From Clostridium sp. (GTDB lineage: Bacteria > Bacillota > Clostridia > Clostridiales > Clostridiaceae), in NCBI RefSeq assembly GCF_029267215.1, contig NZ_JARIDH010000044.1, positions 1 to 64,000 of the forward strand: a stretch of DNA of 64,000 nucleotides, read 5' to 3'. Below the pieces are notes generated by a model. That model did not search any database. It was not told where the DNA came from and saw only the letters and a list, made by a program, of their open reading frames with translations. Of this stretch, positions 50,001 to 58,031 are shown one piece after another. The stretch's first letter is position 1, and each line of letters starts with the position of its first letter. A program made the translations under genes and the position numbers.

Positions 50001-51999
50001 TCATGGAGGAGATTTAAAAGGATTAACAGATAAAATACCTTACTTAAAAGAGCTTGGAATAAATACAGTTTGGATAACTCCAATAGTTGAAAATACTGAC
50101 TTTAATCAAATGTTCTTTAAAGGTGGAAATCAATATTCATATCATGGATACTGGGCTAAGAATTTTGAAAAACTAGATCCACATTTAGGAACTATGAAAG
50201 ATTTAAAAACATTAATAGACACGGCTCATGAAAATGGAATAAAAATCATGGTTGATGTTGTTTTAAATCATGCTGGATATGGAATGAAGAGTGTAGAAGC
50301 AAATAAGGGCGCTAATAACTATCCAACAGATAAGGATAGAGAAGTGTTTAAAGGAATGTTTAGAGAACACCCAGGTAATGATTTTATAACTGAAGAATCA
50401 GCAGGACTTCCAGATTTCAAAACAGAGGATCCAAAAGTTAGACAAAAACTAATAGATTGGCAAACTGGATGGATAGAAAAAAGTAAAACAGAAAAAGGTA
50501 ATACAATAGATTACTTTAGAATAGATACTGTTAAACATGTTGATAATACTACTTGGAAAGCATTTAGAAATAAATTAACAAAAATAAATCCAAACTTTAA
50601 AATAATTGGAGAATATTTTGGTGCTGATATAAATAGTGATGGAGGACAACTTCAAAATGGACAAATGGATGCTTTGTTAGATTTTGGATATAAATATAAA
50701 GCAAGAGATTTTGTAAATGGGAATATTGAATCTTCATCAGCTTATTTAAATAATAGAGCAAGTAAAATAAATAATACTAAGTTAATGGGTCAATTCTTAA
50801 GCAGTCATGATGAGGATGGATTCTTAAAAACTGTGGGAGATGACTTAGGAAAACAAATGTTAGGTGCCTCACTTCAAATTACAGATAAGGGCATTCCTGT
50901 TATCTATTATGGAGAAGAACTTGGAATGTCTGGATGGAATGGATTTGAAAAAGGCGATCAAAACAGATACGATATGGATTTTTCAAGATTAAAAGATCCT
51001 AAATATAAAAAAATTCATGATCACTATGAAAAACTACTTAATATAAGAAAAGAATACTCAAAAGTTTTCTCAAAAGGAAGTAGACAAACTATTGGAGGAA
51101 ATAATAAAGAAGGATATTCAGCAATATTAAGAAGTTATAATGGAGAAAATATAATTGCAGTATTAAATGATCAAAAAATAAATAGAAATGTAACATTTAA
51201 AACAAGCTTTAAAGAAGGAACTAAACTTCAAGATTTATATGGTGGAAAAGAATACATTGTTTCTAAAGATGGAAATGTAACAGTTAACTTACCTTCTATG
51301 GAGGATGGAGGAACTTCTATACTAGCTCCTAAGAAGGATTTAATTAAACCATCAGTAATAAATAACGTTCCAACAATAAATGCTAAAGATACCACATTAA
51401 AATTTGGAGAAAAATTTGATCCTATGAAAGGTGTAACAGCAACAGATAAAGAAGATGGAAATATTACTTCAAAAATTCAAATTGTTGAAAACACAGTTAA
51501 TGTAGAAAAAGCAGGAACATATAATGTGATTTACAAAGTAACTGATTCAAGAGGAGAATCAGTTACAAAAGAAATAAAAGTTAAGGTTAATGAAAAACCA
51601 GTACCATCTGTAGTTCATGTAAAAAGAATTAGATTAAATAGACATAGTGTCAAAATAAAAGAAAATCATAGCTTTAAATTAAAAGCTAGAATATTCCCCA
51701 AAATAGCTACTAATAAAGAAGTGGTCTGGGTTTCAAGTAATCCTAAAGTAGCTAGAGTAGATCAAAATGGTAAGGTTACTGCTTTAAGAAGAGGAAAAGC
51801 TTATATAACAGCAATAACTAAAGATGGATATGTTATGGATACTTGTAAAGTTAAAGTTGTAAGAGATAATTTCTACGGTGATATGAAAATAATAGGCCAT
51901 ATAATTATAATATCATCATGGGATATGATTAATGGATATGATTATAATAGTGTAATTGCTGAAACTACATTTGATTATCTTTTCAATTGTTCCATATAA
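44095..51999 (+). CDS. Giant secreted amylopullulanase: X25-type starch modules, CBM41-like, GH13 pullulanase, Big_2, CBM41-like, second GH13 alpha-amylase, Big_3/Big_2 C-terminus
   Basis: Signal peptide ...FFPQMSVWAAEE; YNWGYDPQNYNALEGSYS, GLRFDLMG, IYGEPWQ, AHDNLDLWD; second GH13 VVLNHAG, IDYFRIDTVKH, IIGEYFG, SSHDEDGF; Big_2 VTALKEGKAVITLS; GTG start with GGAAGGAG. Confidence 0.93.
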   Translation: MRVNTGKRIKFITISTLFTFLFSFFPQMSVWAAEEKTNSNEVQKTIVKNQCENFAVVVGDFMQKNGNDSDWDPTNMKGLLKKYKNGIYEGTLKLKAGKYNYKIAMNGTWKESYGNNGGNIELNVPKDEDVTFRLDYNKKKVYDSINNADKFKNEAIFVGNIKDLIEGASDWNPGDSSEKLDYLGGGIYKKTFPIKESAQGKDFNLEYKVSYNGVWNNGEVKENQKTVIPKGTKNITILADYLGDYVTDSIKSPNLSNTISLIGTVRGNDKENWDINNKDFEMHNIDGSKVIYSKLIKKGTYEYKGLLNHSWNGGGIPSQGNITLNVPKDRYVVFMADLKENKIFDSINNQNDISKALGLKVKEDDKTTGKDDISDKNNTSSHKESTKPNSDKNKEVKSPVINNDGTVTFNTKFDGKELYLIGSMISWDTNKEISMKKGENGIFSVTIPLSGGVYEYKFKPNKDNWDGSFKDPLNKDGANGNSVLKMPGLEISGEGLEVGKDTNLVTYIYDETGAKKETKATLTLLEPVKGVSIEGNTIKVSKDADTSKKVKVKATDGKYTVTKEFSISKKMFTYKINYFRYDGNYDKWNLWMWGEGLEGKSFDFNKKDEAEKGFTEAVYKFPSNKMNFMIRKGNWEDKDVPHDRSIEVKNGNEVEVWLIQGDDNVYYNKKDVDTSPKLFSALMDSSTDILVTSAGKMEEGDLASFKLVDKTTNKNIDIKAVKVGENEAKVTVEKGFFGTPEIDPSHLYEVSSHDFRGTNVKMRKILDSPKYFYKGNDLGLTYKSNESTFKVWAPTAKEVSVSIYDNAGKYDKSGKVTDNTGGREIKMTKAENGVWSLKVNENLEEKYYMFKVTLPDGKTNYAIDPYAKAVSANGQRGAIIDYSKTNPEGWGSVKRPSMINPTDSILYEMHVRDFSISTNSGIKNKGKFKGISEEGTTIPKTSVKTGLDHLKELGITTVHLLPSFDYASVNEMSDKPQYNWGYDPQNYNALEGSYSSNAQDPKARIKEFKEMVQTLHKNGIRVVMDVVYNHTYGIGENSPFDKIVPGYFYRSNDKGKYTNGSGCGNEVATERPMVRKYIKDSAKHLVKDYDIDGLRFDLMGLIDTKTMSELTSEIKNEIDPSIIIYGEPWQAGGSSLPSNEQTVKGTQRGKGFAVFNDNFRGAIKGDSDGYGKGFATGAQGKEGAIAEGVKGSVDDFASSPSETINYVTAHDNLDLWDKVIKSSGKEKEAGFLELHDGKLVGDDAKKYSSVQEAVEKKAKPYSVIKEKNPLDNEYVRRSILTTAITMTSQGIPFFQAGDEFLRSKYGDHNSYRSPDAINQINWQNKQNFNGVFDYYKGLISLRKSHPAFRMSTKSAIESNLVIRKANDNIVVFELKNFANGDSWKNIVVAYNGNNSEKEIFLPHTGDWNVVVNEHNAGTKVLETLKGTDKVKIAPLSTKVLYDESIEGETQTPTKIEITPSKLNLDLGKSSFIKALVKDQNGRIISNADLKWNVSDNSVVKVDSSNGKVTALKEGKAVITLSIGNIKKEVQVEVTNLVPSKIELNGGNLVYTSKNISLTGVVKDQFGQVMTGEDITWSSSDENIAKVSSLGEVQGLKEGKVIITAKCGNAKAEKEIEVKKYTKNYIEFTYVRDDKNYNGWNIWTWQTGIKDGEQDFTEFKDGKAKAKFEIAPDTTKVGFVLRKGTNWAEKDAYSSDRYINIDPSMNVTKVTVKSGVGDFFQVPAIKNAEINQGNLDLKFRDEALYEENAQNKIEKVQAKITFPGLLFKDSKVYDMTYDSKKEFFGYTLKDIKPGKYEYSFLVTKDGKTTETEKKTIEYNPLKINGEVSFSPNAINCDQNTLLTLNLSGSDFKKDNIREIYMDLTKVGGPNKVVMDLNLLKDGKISETIGVRDDITSGDKEIPVVIVDKNGDFHKQSGKLRVKSKVGKDALDFGFDESRIYFTVTDRFFNGDKSNDDPHGNHYDKKNPYTYHGGDLKGLTDKIPYLKELGINTVWITPIVENTDFNQMFFKGGNQYSYHGYWAKNFEKLDPHLGTMKDLKTLIDTAHENGIKIMVDVVLNHAGYGMKSVEANKGANNYPTDKDREVFKGMFREHPGNDFITEESAGLPDFKTEDPKVRQKLIDWQTGWIEKSKTEKGNTIDYFRIDTVKHVDNTTWKAFRNKLTKINPNFKIIGEYFGADINSDGGQLQNGQMDALLDFGYKYKARDFVNGNIESSSAYLNNRASKINNTKLMGQFLSSHDEDGFLKTVGDDLGKQMLGASLQITDKGIPVIYYGEELGMSGWNGFEKGDQNRYDMDFSRLKDPKYKKIHDHYEKLLNIRKEYSKVFSKGSRQTIGGNNKEGYSAILRSYNGENIIAVLNDQKINRNVTFKTSFKEGTKLQDLYGGKEYIVSKDGNVTVNLPSMEDGGTSILAPKKDLIKPSVINNVPTINAKDTTLKFGEKFDPMKGVTATDKEDGNITSKIQIVENTVNVEKAGTYNVIYKVTDSRGESVTKEIKVKVNEKPVPSVVHVKRIRLNRHSVKIKENHSFKLKARIFPKIATNKEVVWVSSNPKVARVDQNGKVTALRRGKAYITAITKDGYVMDTCKVKVVRDNFYGDMKIIGHIIIISSWDMINGYDYNSVIAETTFDYLFNCSI

Positions 52000-52018
52000 A
52001 TATATCTTAAAAATTAAA

Positions 52019-52058
52019 AAAAGAAAGCTATCCTTAATTTAAGGATAGCTTTCTTTTA
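52019..52058 (+). terminator. Rho-independent terminator
   Basis: AAAAGAAAGCTATCCTTAA TTTAAGGATAGCTTTCTTTT. Confidence 0.9.
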
Positions 52059-52212
52059 AATAAAATTGCATTAACACTTAAGTGAAAGTTATTTTTTATT
52101 ATATAACTAATTTTCTATATTATATATAAATAATAGTAATTTAACTTGTTTATGAAAAAGGAGTATTATTAATATGTAAATAAAATGCAAAATGTTTTGG
52201 GAGGAATTTTAT

Positions 52213-52839
52213 ATGGAAAATAAAGTTATAAAATCATATTGGGGCGTTGAATTAAATCCAAGATTTACAGATTTAGGATCTAAGAAACTATGTATAATAT
52301 TACCAGGGATAGCTTATTATTTAGATAAATCTTACTTAGACTATTCTAAACAATTAGCTAATGAATTAGGATATGATACCATAGAAGTTGAGTATGGATA
52401 TCAAATAAATAGAAGTAAGTTTGATATTGAAAAAGAGTTTAGTATTATGGTTTCAGAAACATTAGAGGTTATAGATAATGCTTTAAACAAAGAATACGAA
52501 GAACTTTTGATAATAGGAAAAAGCATAGGAACAAGCGTACAACATTTTGTTAATAAAGATTTAAAAGAAAGATTTAATAAAGTAAATAACATATACATAA
52601 GTCCTATAGATAAAACTTTAAATGAGTTTGGTTTAGAGAGTAATTCTTTAGTTATTTTTGGAGATGAGGATACTCTTTTATCTTATGAAAATAGAAAGAA
52701 AATAGAAGCAAGAGAGGATTTAGAAAGCTTTGTAATAAGCGGTGCTAATCATCCTTTAGATATTAAAAATAATGTTATGGAAACAGTAGAGGCTTTAAAG
52801 GAAAGCTTAGAAGCTGAATATAATTATATAGTTAAATAA
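52213..52839 (+). CDS. Alpha/beta-hydrolase-like protein
   Basis: LCIILPGIAYYLDKSYL; LLIIGKSIGTSVQ nucleophile elbow-like; GDEDTLL; SGANHPLDI; ATG 52213 after GGGAGG. Confidence 0.75.
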   Translation: MENKVIKSYWGVELNPRFTDLGSKKLCIILPGIAYYLDKSYLDYSKQLANELGYDTIEVEYGYQINRSKFDIEKEFSIMVSETLEVIDNALNKEYEELLIIGKSIGTSVQHFVNKDLKERFNKVNNIYISPIDKTLNEFGLESNSLVIFGDEDTLLSYENRKKIEAREDLESFVISGANHPLDIKNNVMETVEALKESLEAEYNYIVK

Positions 52840-53026
52840 GAATTCTTATTATTCTTGTTTTAATATATAAGAAAAAAGAGTGTAGTATTTAAAATATTAC
52901 ACTTTTTTAGTTATTTTAGTTTAATTAGCACCTATTTTAAGCTCTTTAATTTGTTTTATAATAATATTTTATTAATTAATTATAATTTATTGAAAATAAG
53001 TAAAATCAAGTGATATAATTATTGTA

Positions 53027-53040
53027 GGGAAACGATTTCA
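53027..53040. promoter_or_regulatory. Candidate cre-like site
   Basis: GGGAAACGATTTCA, 40 bp before ATG 53080. Confidence 0.4.
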
Positions 53041-53079
53041 TGAGATAAAAGTGTAAATAAAGTATGGGAGAGAGAATAT

Positions 53080-53439
53080 ATGGTACTAGGATTTTTTGCA
53101 GCAATAATTTTTATTTTAATTCAAATAGGAATAGTAGGATATTTAATTTATATCTTATATTCTAAGAAGGATGAGGATGTTAAAAACTTTGATGAAGAAG
53201 ATTTAAAAGCTAATTTAAACTTAAGGAAGATGATAGTAATAGAGAGTTTAATTTCCTTAGTTCTTTATGGTGTTTTAATAAGTAATAGTGAAATATTAAC
53301 TTTGGGAAGAGGAGAGGTTTTAACTTTAGGAATTTTAATATTAATTGGTCTTATGATGGTTTATCTTTATCTTCTTGATAATTTTATTATTAGAGTTAAA
53401 GAGTTTCATAAAAATGATGAAAAGAAAATTATTGTTTAA
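53080..53439 (+). CDS. Hypothetical small membrane protein
   Basis: 119 aa, three hydrophobic segments, RBS GGGAGAGAG. Confidence 0.65.
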   Translation: MVLGFFAAIIFILIQIGIVGYLIYILYSKKDEDVKNFDEEDLKANLNLRKMIVIESLISLVLYGVLISNSEILTLGRGEVLTLGILILIGLMMVYLYLLDNFIIRVKEFHKNDEKKIIV

Positions 53440-53509
53440 AAACTAAATTAAACTTTTAAAACAATATAAAATATTATTTATTTTTTTATTTTGATTTTTA
53501 AGGATAAAA

Positions 53510-53781
53510 GTGAATGAGAATTTTTGTTATGGTGTTCTAAAGTATAATTTAAAAGAGGTTAGTAATGTTTTTAAGGAAGAAATTGAAGTGGAAGGACCAT
53601 ATGGAGTTCATTTTTATAATGCTTTAGATGAAATTAGAGAAGAAGCAACTAGTAATTTAAAAAAATGGACAAGGATTCTTTTTCTGAGATTATAGGAAAG
53701 ACATATTATGTACAATATAGATGTGAAGAGATATATGAAAGATTAAAAGGAATAGAGAAAGAGCTTTGTGAATTAAAATAA
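53510..53781 (+). pseudogene. Small gene split by -1 shift at A7 (frameshifted or slippage-dependent)
   Basis: ORF 53510..53695 and -1-frame ORF 53665..53781 (MDKDSFSEIIGKTYYVQYRCEEIYERLKGIEKELCELK) meet at 53659..53665 AAAAAAA. Confidence 0.6.
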
Positions 53782-53816
53782 AAAGATTTCAAGCTATTGA
53801 AGCTTGAGATCTTTTT
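53780..53816. terminator. Terminator between convergent genes
   Basis: AAAAGATTTCAAGCTattgaAGCTTGAGATCTTTTTT. Confidence 0.75.
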
Positions 53817-53848
53817 TAGAATTTAATTAAATATAAAGAGTATAAAAG

Positions 53849-56500
53849 TTATTTTATACTTTGAGGAAAATTAAATAACCAGTTATTCCTCAAATAAGCA
53901 TTTTTAATGTCTAGTAGACACATAGTGTTATTTAAATTTTTGTAATATGCTGGGGAATAATTTACTATATCCATATCTGAAAAGTTTATATATGCTCCTT
54001 TTGTATAAGGAAGCATTGATTGTCTAAAGTTTTCAATCCATTCAATATTAGTATTTTCATTATCACTTTCATTCCATCTAGAAATATATTGAATTAAATA
54101 ATGTGCAAATCTATGGGCATAGCTTGTATTTGGGGAGAAATTCTCTACTATTTTACCACCAAATGGTATTATTAATATTCCATGATAGAATCCAGAAGAA
54201 GGTTCATTATTTAAGTTATATAATATTGTATTTATTGCTTCATCACTTAAGGGCTCATAGATATAGCTACTGCTATTTTTAAAGTAATTATTAGGAGGTT
54301 GTTTTTCTCCAATAATATTTACTGCATCTATAAAAGGAATATATTCTATTATTTCAGAGGCTTTATTTGGTATGCATAATATTTGGTTAATAATTATTTT
54401 GGTTTCTTCAAGAGACGCATAACTAAAACCTTCTAATATACTGCCAGATTTACTTACAGTAAGTTCTAGGGTAACTCTTTTATCTGCATAATACATGAAA
54501 TTATCATAGTTTCTTATAACATCGAAATTCATAAAATCAGGCCAAGTTATTTTAATGAAAGTGATATTTTTTACAGGTCTAATTTTGAATGTAAGTTCTA
54601 CAATAACACCAAAGTTTCCACCACCACTACCTTTTATTGCAAAAAATAAATCCGAGTTATAAGAGTTAGTTGCAATAACAAGTTTCCCTTTTTCATTTAT
54701 TAATTTTACAGAGGTTAAATTATCACAACATAGTCCATAAAGTCTTGAGGAAAGACCAACACCACCGCCTGAAACTAAGCCAGCAACACCAACTTCTTTG
54801 CAAGTGCCACCGGTGAATTGGTAACCTAGTTTATATAATTTATCATATAAATCCCCAAGTAGAAAACCAGAACCTATGGTAACTGTGTTTGTATAATCAT
54901 TAACTTTTAAAGTTTTTAAATTTGACATATCTAAAAGAAGAGAATAGTTTGCACTACAGAAACCTTCATAATTATGTCCTCCACCTCGTATTCTCAAGTT
55001 AACGTAATTTTCTTTAGCCCAAATAACTGCATTACTTACATCATCAATGTTTTTAGCATAAACAATAGCTACAGGATAATAATCGAAATATAAGTTGTAG
55101 AGTGTTCTAGCTTCATTATAATTAGTGTCAGAAGGTAAAATTATTTCTCCAGTTAATTTTGAAGTATTATATTCTAAAGGCTGAATTCCTTGATAAAACT
55201 TAAAAAAGTTACTAGGATCATATTTAGTTTTTATTTCTCTCAAAATTGGATAATTATAACCAAAGTATTGATATTGCCAATTTGAAATATTGAAATCTGT
55301 AAAGCCTCTATAGTTTCCAACGCCAACTGTATCTATATAATCTTTAAAGTTAGCTGTCCAATGTTTGTTTAATATTTCATCATCATACTTTCTCCATACA
55401 CATTTTATTTGAAGAAGATAGTGTGCTTGTCTATGTGGAAATGAGGCTGTGTTATTAGGATAGGATAATACTTTACCACCTAAAGATAGCATTTCAATAG
55501 AGTGAAGGAAACCGCATGGTGCTATTTCAACTAAATTAAGGATTTTCTTTATTTCTGTTTCTGATAAGTCAACATAAAGGAATGATCCACTATTTTTAAA
55601 CATATTAGGAGGTAAACACTCTTCATCCCATAACTTTATAATATCTTTATATGGAGCTGTTTTTAAAGTGAAATATAAAGGGGATGTTATTTCAAAGAGA
55701 GGAGTTAAAAGTTCAGTAACTTCATCTTTAGGTCCAAAAAATTGTCCACTTATATTAAGATTTAATTTGTTACATTCATTTTTTTCAAAAACTAAATTCA
55801 TTGTTAATCTTTCATCAGTATTATAGGCAAATTTTTGGAATGCATCTATTAAGGAAATATCATAATTAATAGGCCATGAACTTTTGAAATAAGTTATATC
55901 TGAAACTTTATATATTTTAAATTTAATTTCTGTTATAACTCCAAAACTAGAGGGTTGAGCACCTTTTATTGCCCAAAATAAATCCCAATTAGTAGTAGAA
56001 TTTACAGTTAGTTTTTGAAAATTTGCATCGATTAATGTTAACTCTATAATATTATCCATACTAAAGCCAAGATATCTTGTTGAGTAGCCAATACCAGCAG
56101 CAGTTGAAAGTCCAACAACACCAACATCTGCACAAGTTCCACCAGGTATAGTAAAGCCTCTATCAGCAAGAAAATTATAAACATCTCCAAAATTTGCGCC
56201 ACCGCCAATAGTTGCTGTTAAATTTTCCTCATCTATGAAAATATGATTTATATTACTTAAATCTATAACTAATCCGCAATCTAAATTTGAATTACCTTCA
56301 AAATCATGACGATGGTTTCTAATTCTAAAATCTAAATTTTTTTCTTTTGCTATTTTTAAGGTTTTTATGACATCTTCTTCATTACAACAAATTGCTATTT
56401 TGCAGGGAAATTGTTCTATGGAGAGATTATAGTTTTTTCTATAATTAGAATAAGAAAAATCTTTTGGGTTAACTATTTTAAACCTACATTTTTTTGTCAT
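53849..56500 (-). CDS. Tandem-duplicated FAD-linked oxidoreductase (two FAD_binding_4 + BBE units in one chain)
   Basis: Half 1: RIRNHRHDFEGNSN, IPGGTCADVGVVGLSTAAGIG; half 2: RIRGGGHNYEGFCS, TGGTCKEVGVAGLVSGGGVGLSSR; each half ends in a BBE-like segment (YFGYNYPILREIKTKYDP; YYKNLNNTMCLLDIKNAYLRNNWLFNFPQSI). Confidence 0.9.
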   Translation of the reverse strand: MTKKCRFKIVNPKDFSYSNYRKNYNLSIEQFPCKIAICCNEEDVIKTLKIAKEKNLDFRIRNHRHDFEGNSNLDCGLVIDLSNINHIFIDEENLTATIGGGANFGDVYNFLADRGFTIPGGTCADVGVVGLSTAAGIGYSTRYLGFSMDNIIELTLIDANFQKLTVNSTTNWDLFWAIKGAQPSSFGVITEIKFKIYKVSDITYFKSSWPINYDISLIDAFQKFAYNTDERLTMNLVFEKNECNKLNLNISGQFFGPKDEVTELLTPLFEITSPLYFTLKTAPYKDIIKLWDEECLPPNMFKNSGSFLYVDLSETEIKKILNLVEIAPCGFLHSIEMLSLGGKVLSYPNNTASFPHRQAHYLLQIKCVWRKYDDEILNKHWTANFKDYIDTVGVGNYRGFTDFNISNWQYQYFGYNYPILREIKTKYDPSNFFKFYQGIQPLEYNTSKLTGEIILPSDTNYNEARTLYNLYFDYYPVAIVYAKNIDDVSNAVIWAKENYVNLRIRGGGHNYEGFCSANYSLLLDMSNLKTLKVNDYTNTVTIGSGFLLGDLYDKLYKLGYQFTGGTCKEVGVAGLVSGGGVGLSSRLYGLCCDNLTSVKLINEKGKLVIATNSYNSDLFFAIKGSGGGNFGVIVELTFKIRPVKNITFIKITWPDFMNFDVIRNYDNFMYYADKRVTLELTVSKSGSILEGFSYASLEETKIIINQILCIPNKASEIIEYIPFIDAVNIIGEKQPPNNYFKNSSSYIYEPLSDEAINTILYNLNNEPSSGFYHGILIIPFGGKIVENFSPNTSYAHRFAHYLIQYISRWNESDNENTNIEWIENFRQSMLPYTKGAYINFSDMDIVNYSPAYYKNLNNTMCLLDIKNAYLRNNWLFNFPQSIK

Positions 56501-56591
56501 TAGTAAATCTCCTTTAAAACAAATTTATACTATTTATAATATGTTTACCATTATTTTTATGTGTTGAATGGGTGTGGAAATAGTTTGTTTT

Positions 56592-56646
56592 CTTGAAGGT
56601 TCAAGCTAACAAATTTCTATGAAATCAACATCCTATTTCATAGAAA
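56592..56646. repeat. Two palindromes in the divergent intergenic region
   Basis: CTTGAAGGTTCAAG and TTTCTATGAAAT-CAACATCCT-ATTTCATAGAAA. Confidence 0.85.
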
Positions 56647-56810
56647 AATATAGGTAATTAAATGTTGAGTTTTATTCAAAAAGCAATTTTTTATAGCATT
56701 TTGTTATTTTGAAAAAATTTTACTGTCAAAAATAGATTTTAGGAATAAATATATAATGTATAGTATTCTTTGGAGTGTGAGAAATCTTAAGGTGATTCTT
56801 AAGTAGGTAT

Positions 56811-57743
56811 ATGATTAATCAAAGAATTTTTTTTAATGTGATTGATGAAAACCAAAGACCAATACCTGGGTGTAAGGTTAGAATTGAAAATAAAAATGAT
56901 AAATATGAAGCAAATACAGATTTTTGCGGTATTGTAGAATTTCTAGTTCCACTTGGAGTTTATGTTTTAACATTAGAACATTCTTATTTTAAAAAGAAAG
57001 TATTTAGAATGAGGTTAAGAGATGGTTTTAGTTTTACTAGGATAAGTCTTCAGGAAAATGGATATGCATATGGAGGAAGTAATAGAAATATTAATGAAAG
57101 AACTGTTAATAGAATGAATAATATGAGAAAAAAAGAAAAATTTAGATTTAATGATGAAATGGAAAAAGAAAATAGTATAGAATATAATAAGGATTCTACA
57201 TTTAAGCATAATGAAGAAGTTAAAAATGAACATAAAGGGGATTATTTAAATAGTATTAAAAATGAGGTTGAAAATCTAAATAATCCGATAGAAATAAATT
57301 GTAAAGAAATTTATAATGATGAAAATACTATTATAAATAAAGAAAATAATAGTAATGAAAACTTTATAAAAACAGAAGTATTTGAAGGAAATGGGTTCTT
57401 CGGTACTTCAGGTGTATTTGAGGGAATAAGTGACACTACATTTAATGAAATATTAAATGGAGCTAAAGGTATATTACAAGATATTTTAGAATTTGCTAAT
57501 TCAGTTGATTTTGAAAACTCTCAATATACAGATAGAGAAGAGGATTTTAATGATTGTTATGAAGAAGAATCACAAGGGCGGGATAAGATTAATTGTGATG
57601 GAAAAATATCAAAAGAGATAGAAAATAATAATGAATGGGAACCAGAAGAAATAATAAGAGAAAAATTTGGTGTTCAACATGGCGGGGAAACCTATGATAT
57701 ATATGATTATGAAGAGGAGATTTTTGAACCTATATCTGATTAA
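56811..57743 (+). CDS. Hypothetical protein: N-terminal beta-sandwich (carboxypeptidase-regulatory/Cna-B-like) plus long acidic Asn/Glu-rich region
   Basis: QRIFFNVIDENQRPIPGCKVRIENKNDKYEANTDFCGIVEFLVPLGVYVLTLEH; remainder low complexity. Confidence 0.7.
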   Translation: MINQRIFFNVIDENQRPIPGCKVRIENKNDKYEANTDFCGIVEFLVPLGVYVLTLEHSYFKKKVFRMRLRDGFSFTRISLQENGYAYGGSNRNINERTVNRMNNMRKKEKFRFNDEMEKENSIEYNKDSTFKHNEEVKNEHKGDYLNSIKNEVENLNNPIEINCKEIYNDENTIINKENNSNENFIKTEVFEGNGFFGTSGVFEGISDTTFNEILNGAKGILQDILEFANSVDFENSQYTDREEDFNDCYEEESQGRDKINCDGKISKEIENNNEWEPEEIIREKFGVQHGGETYDIYDYEEEIFEPISD

Positions 57744-57838
57744 CAAGAACAATAAAATTTATTTTATATGAAAATTTTTAATAATTTATTAGTAGATATT
57801 ATGATAAGGTATAAAGAATAGTTTGGTTTTATAAATAC

Positions 57839-57895
57839 TTGACTGTACTAAGATTAAATTTAGTATAAAAATACTTAGTACAGTCAATTTTTTTA
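57839..57895 (+). terminator. Terminator / stem-loop
   Basis: TTGACTGTACTAAG...CTTAGTACAGTCAATTTTTTT. Confidence 0.8.
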
Positions 57896-58031
57896 CATAA
57901 ATTTTTTAGATTTAGGAATTAAGTTTAAATTATATTTTGTAGATGAGAACAAAAGGATTGGTTATTCATAGAAATTTAGATTAAAATAGTATTTATATTA
58001 ATGTGAATATTAATAAAGGGAGGACAACTAA

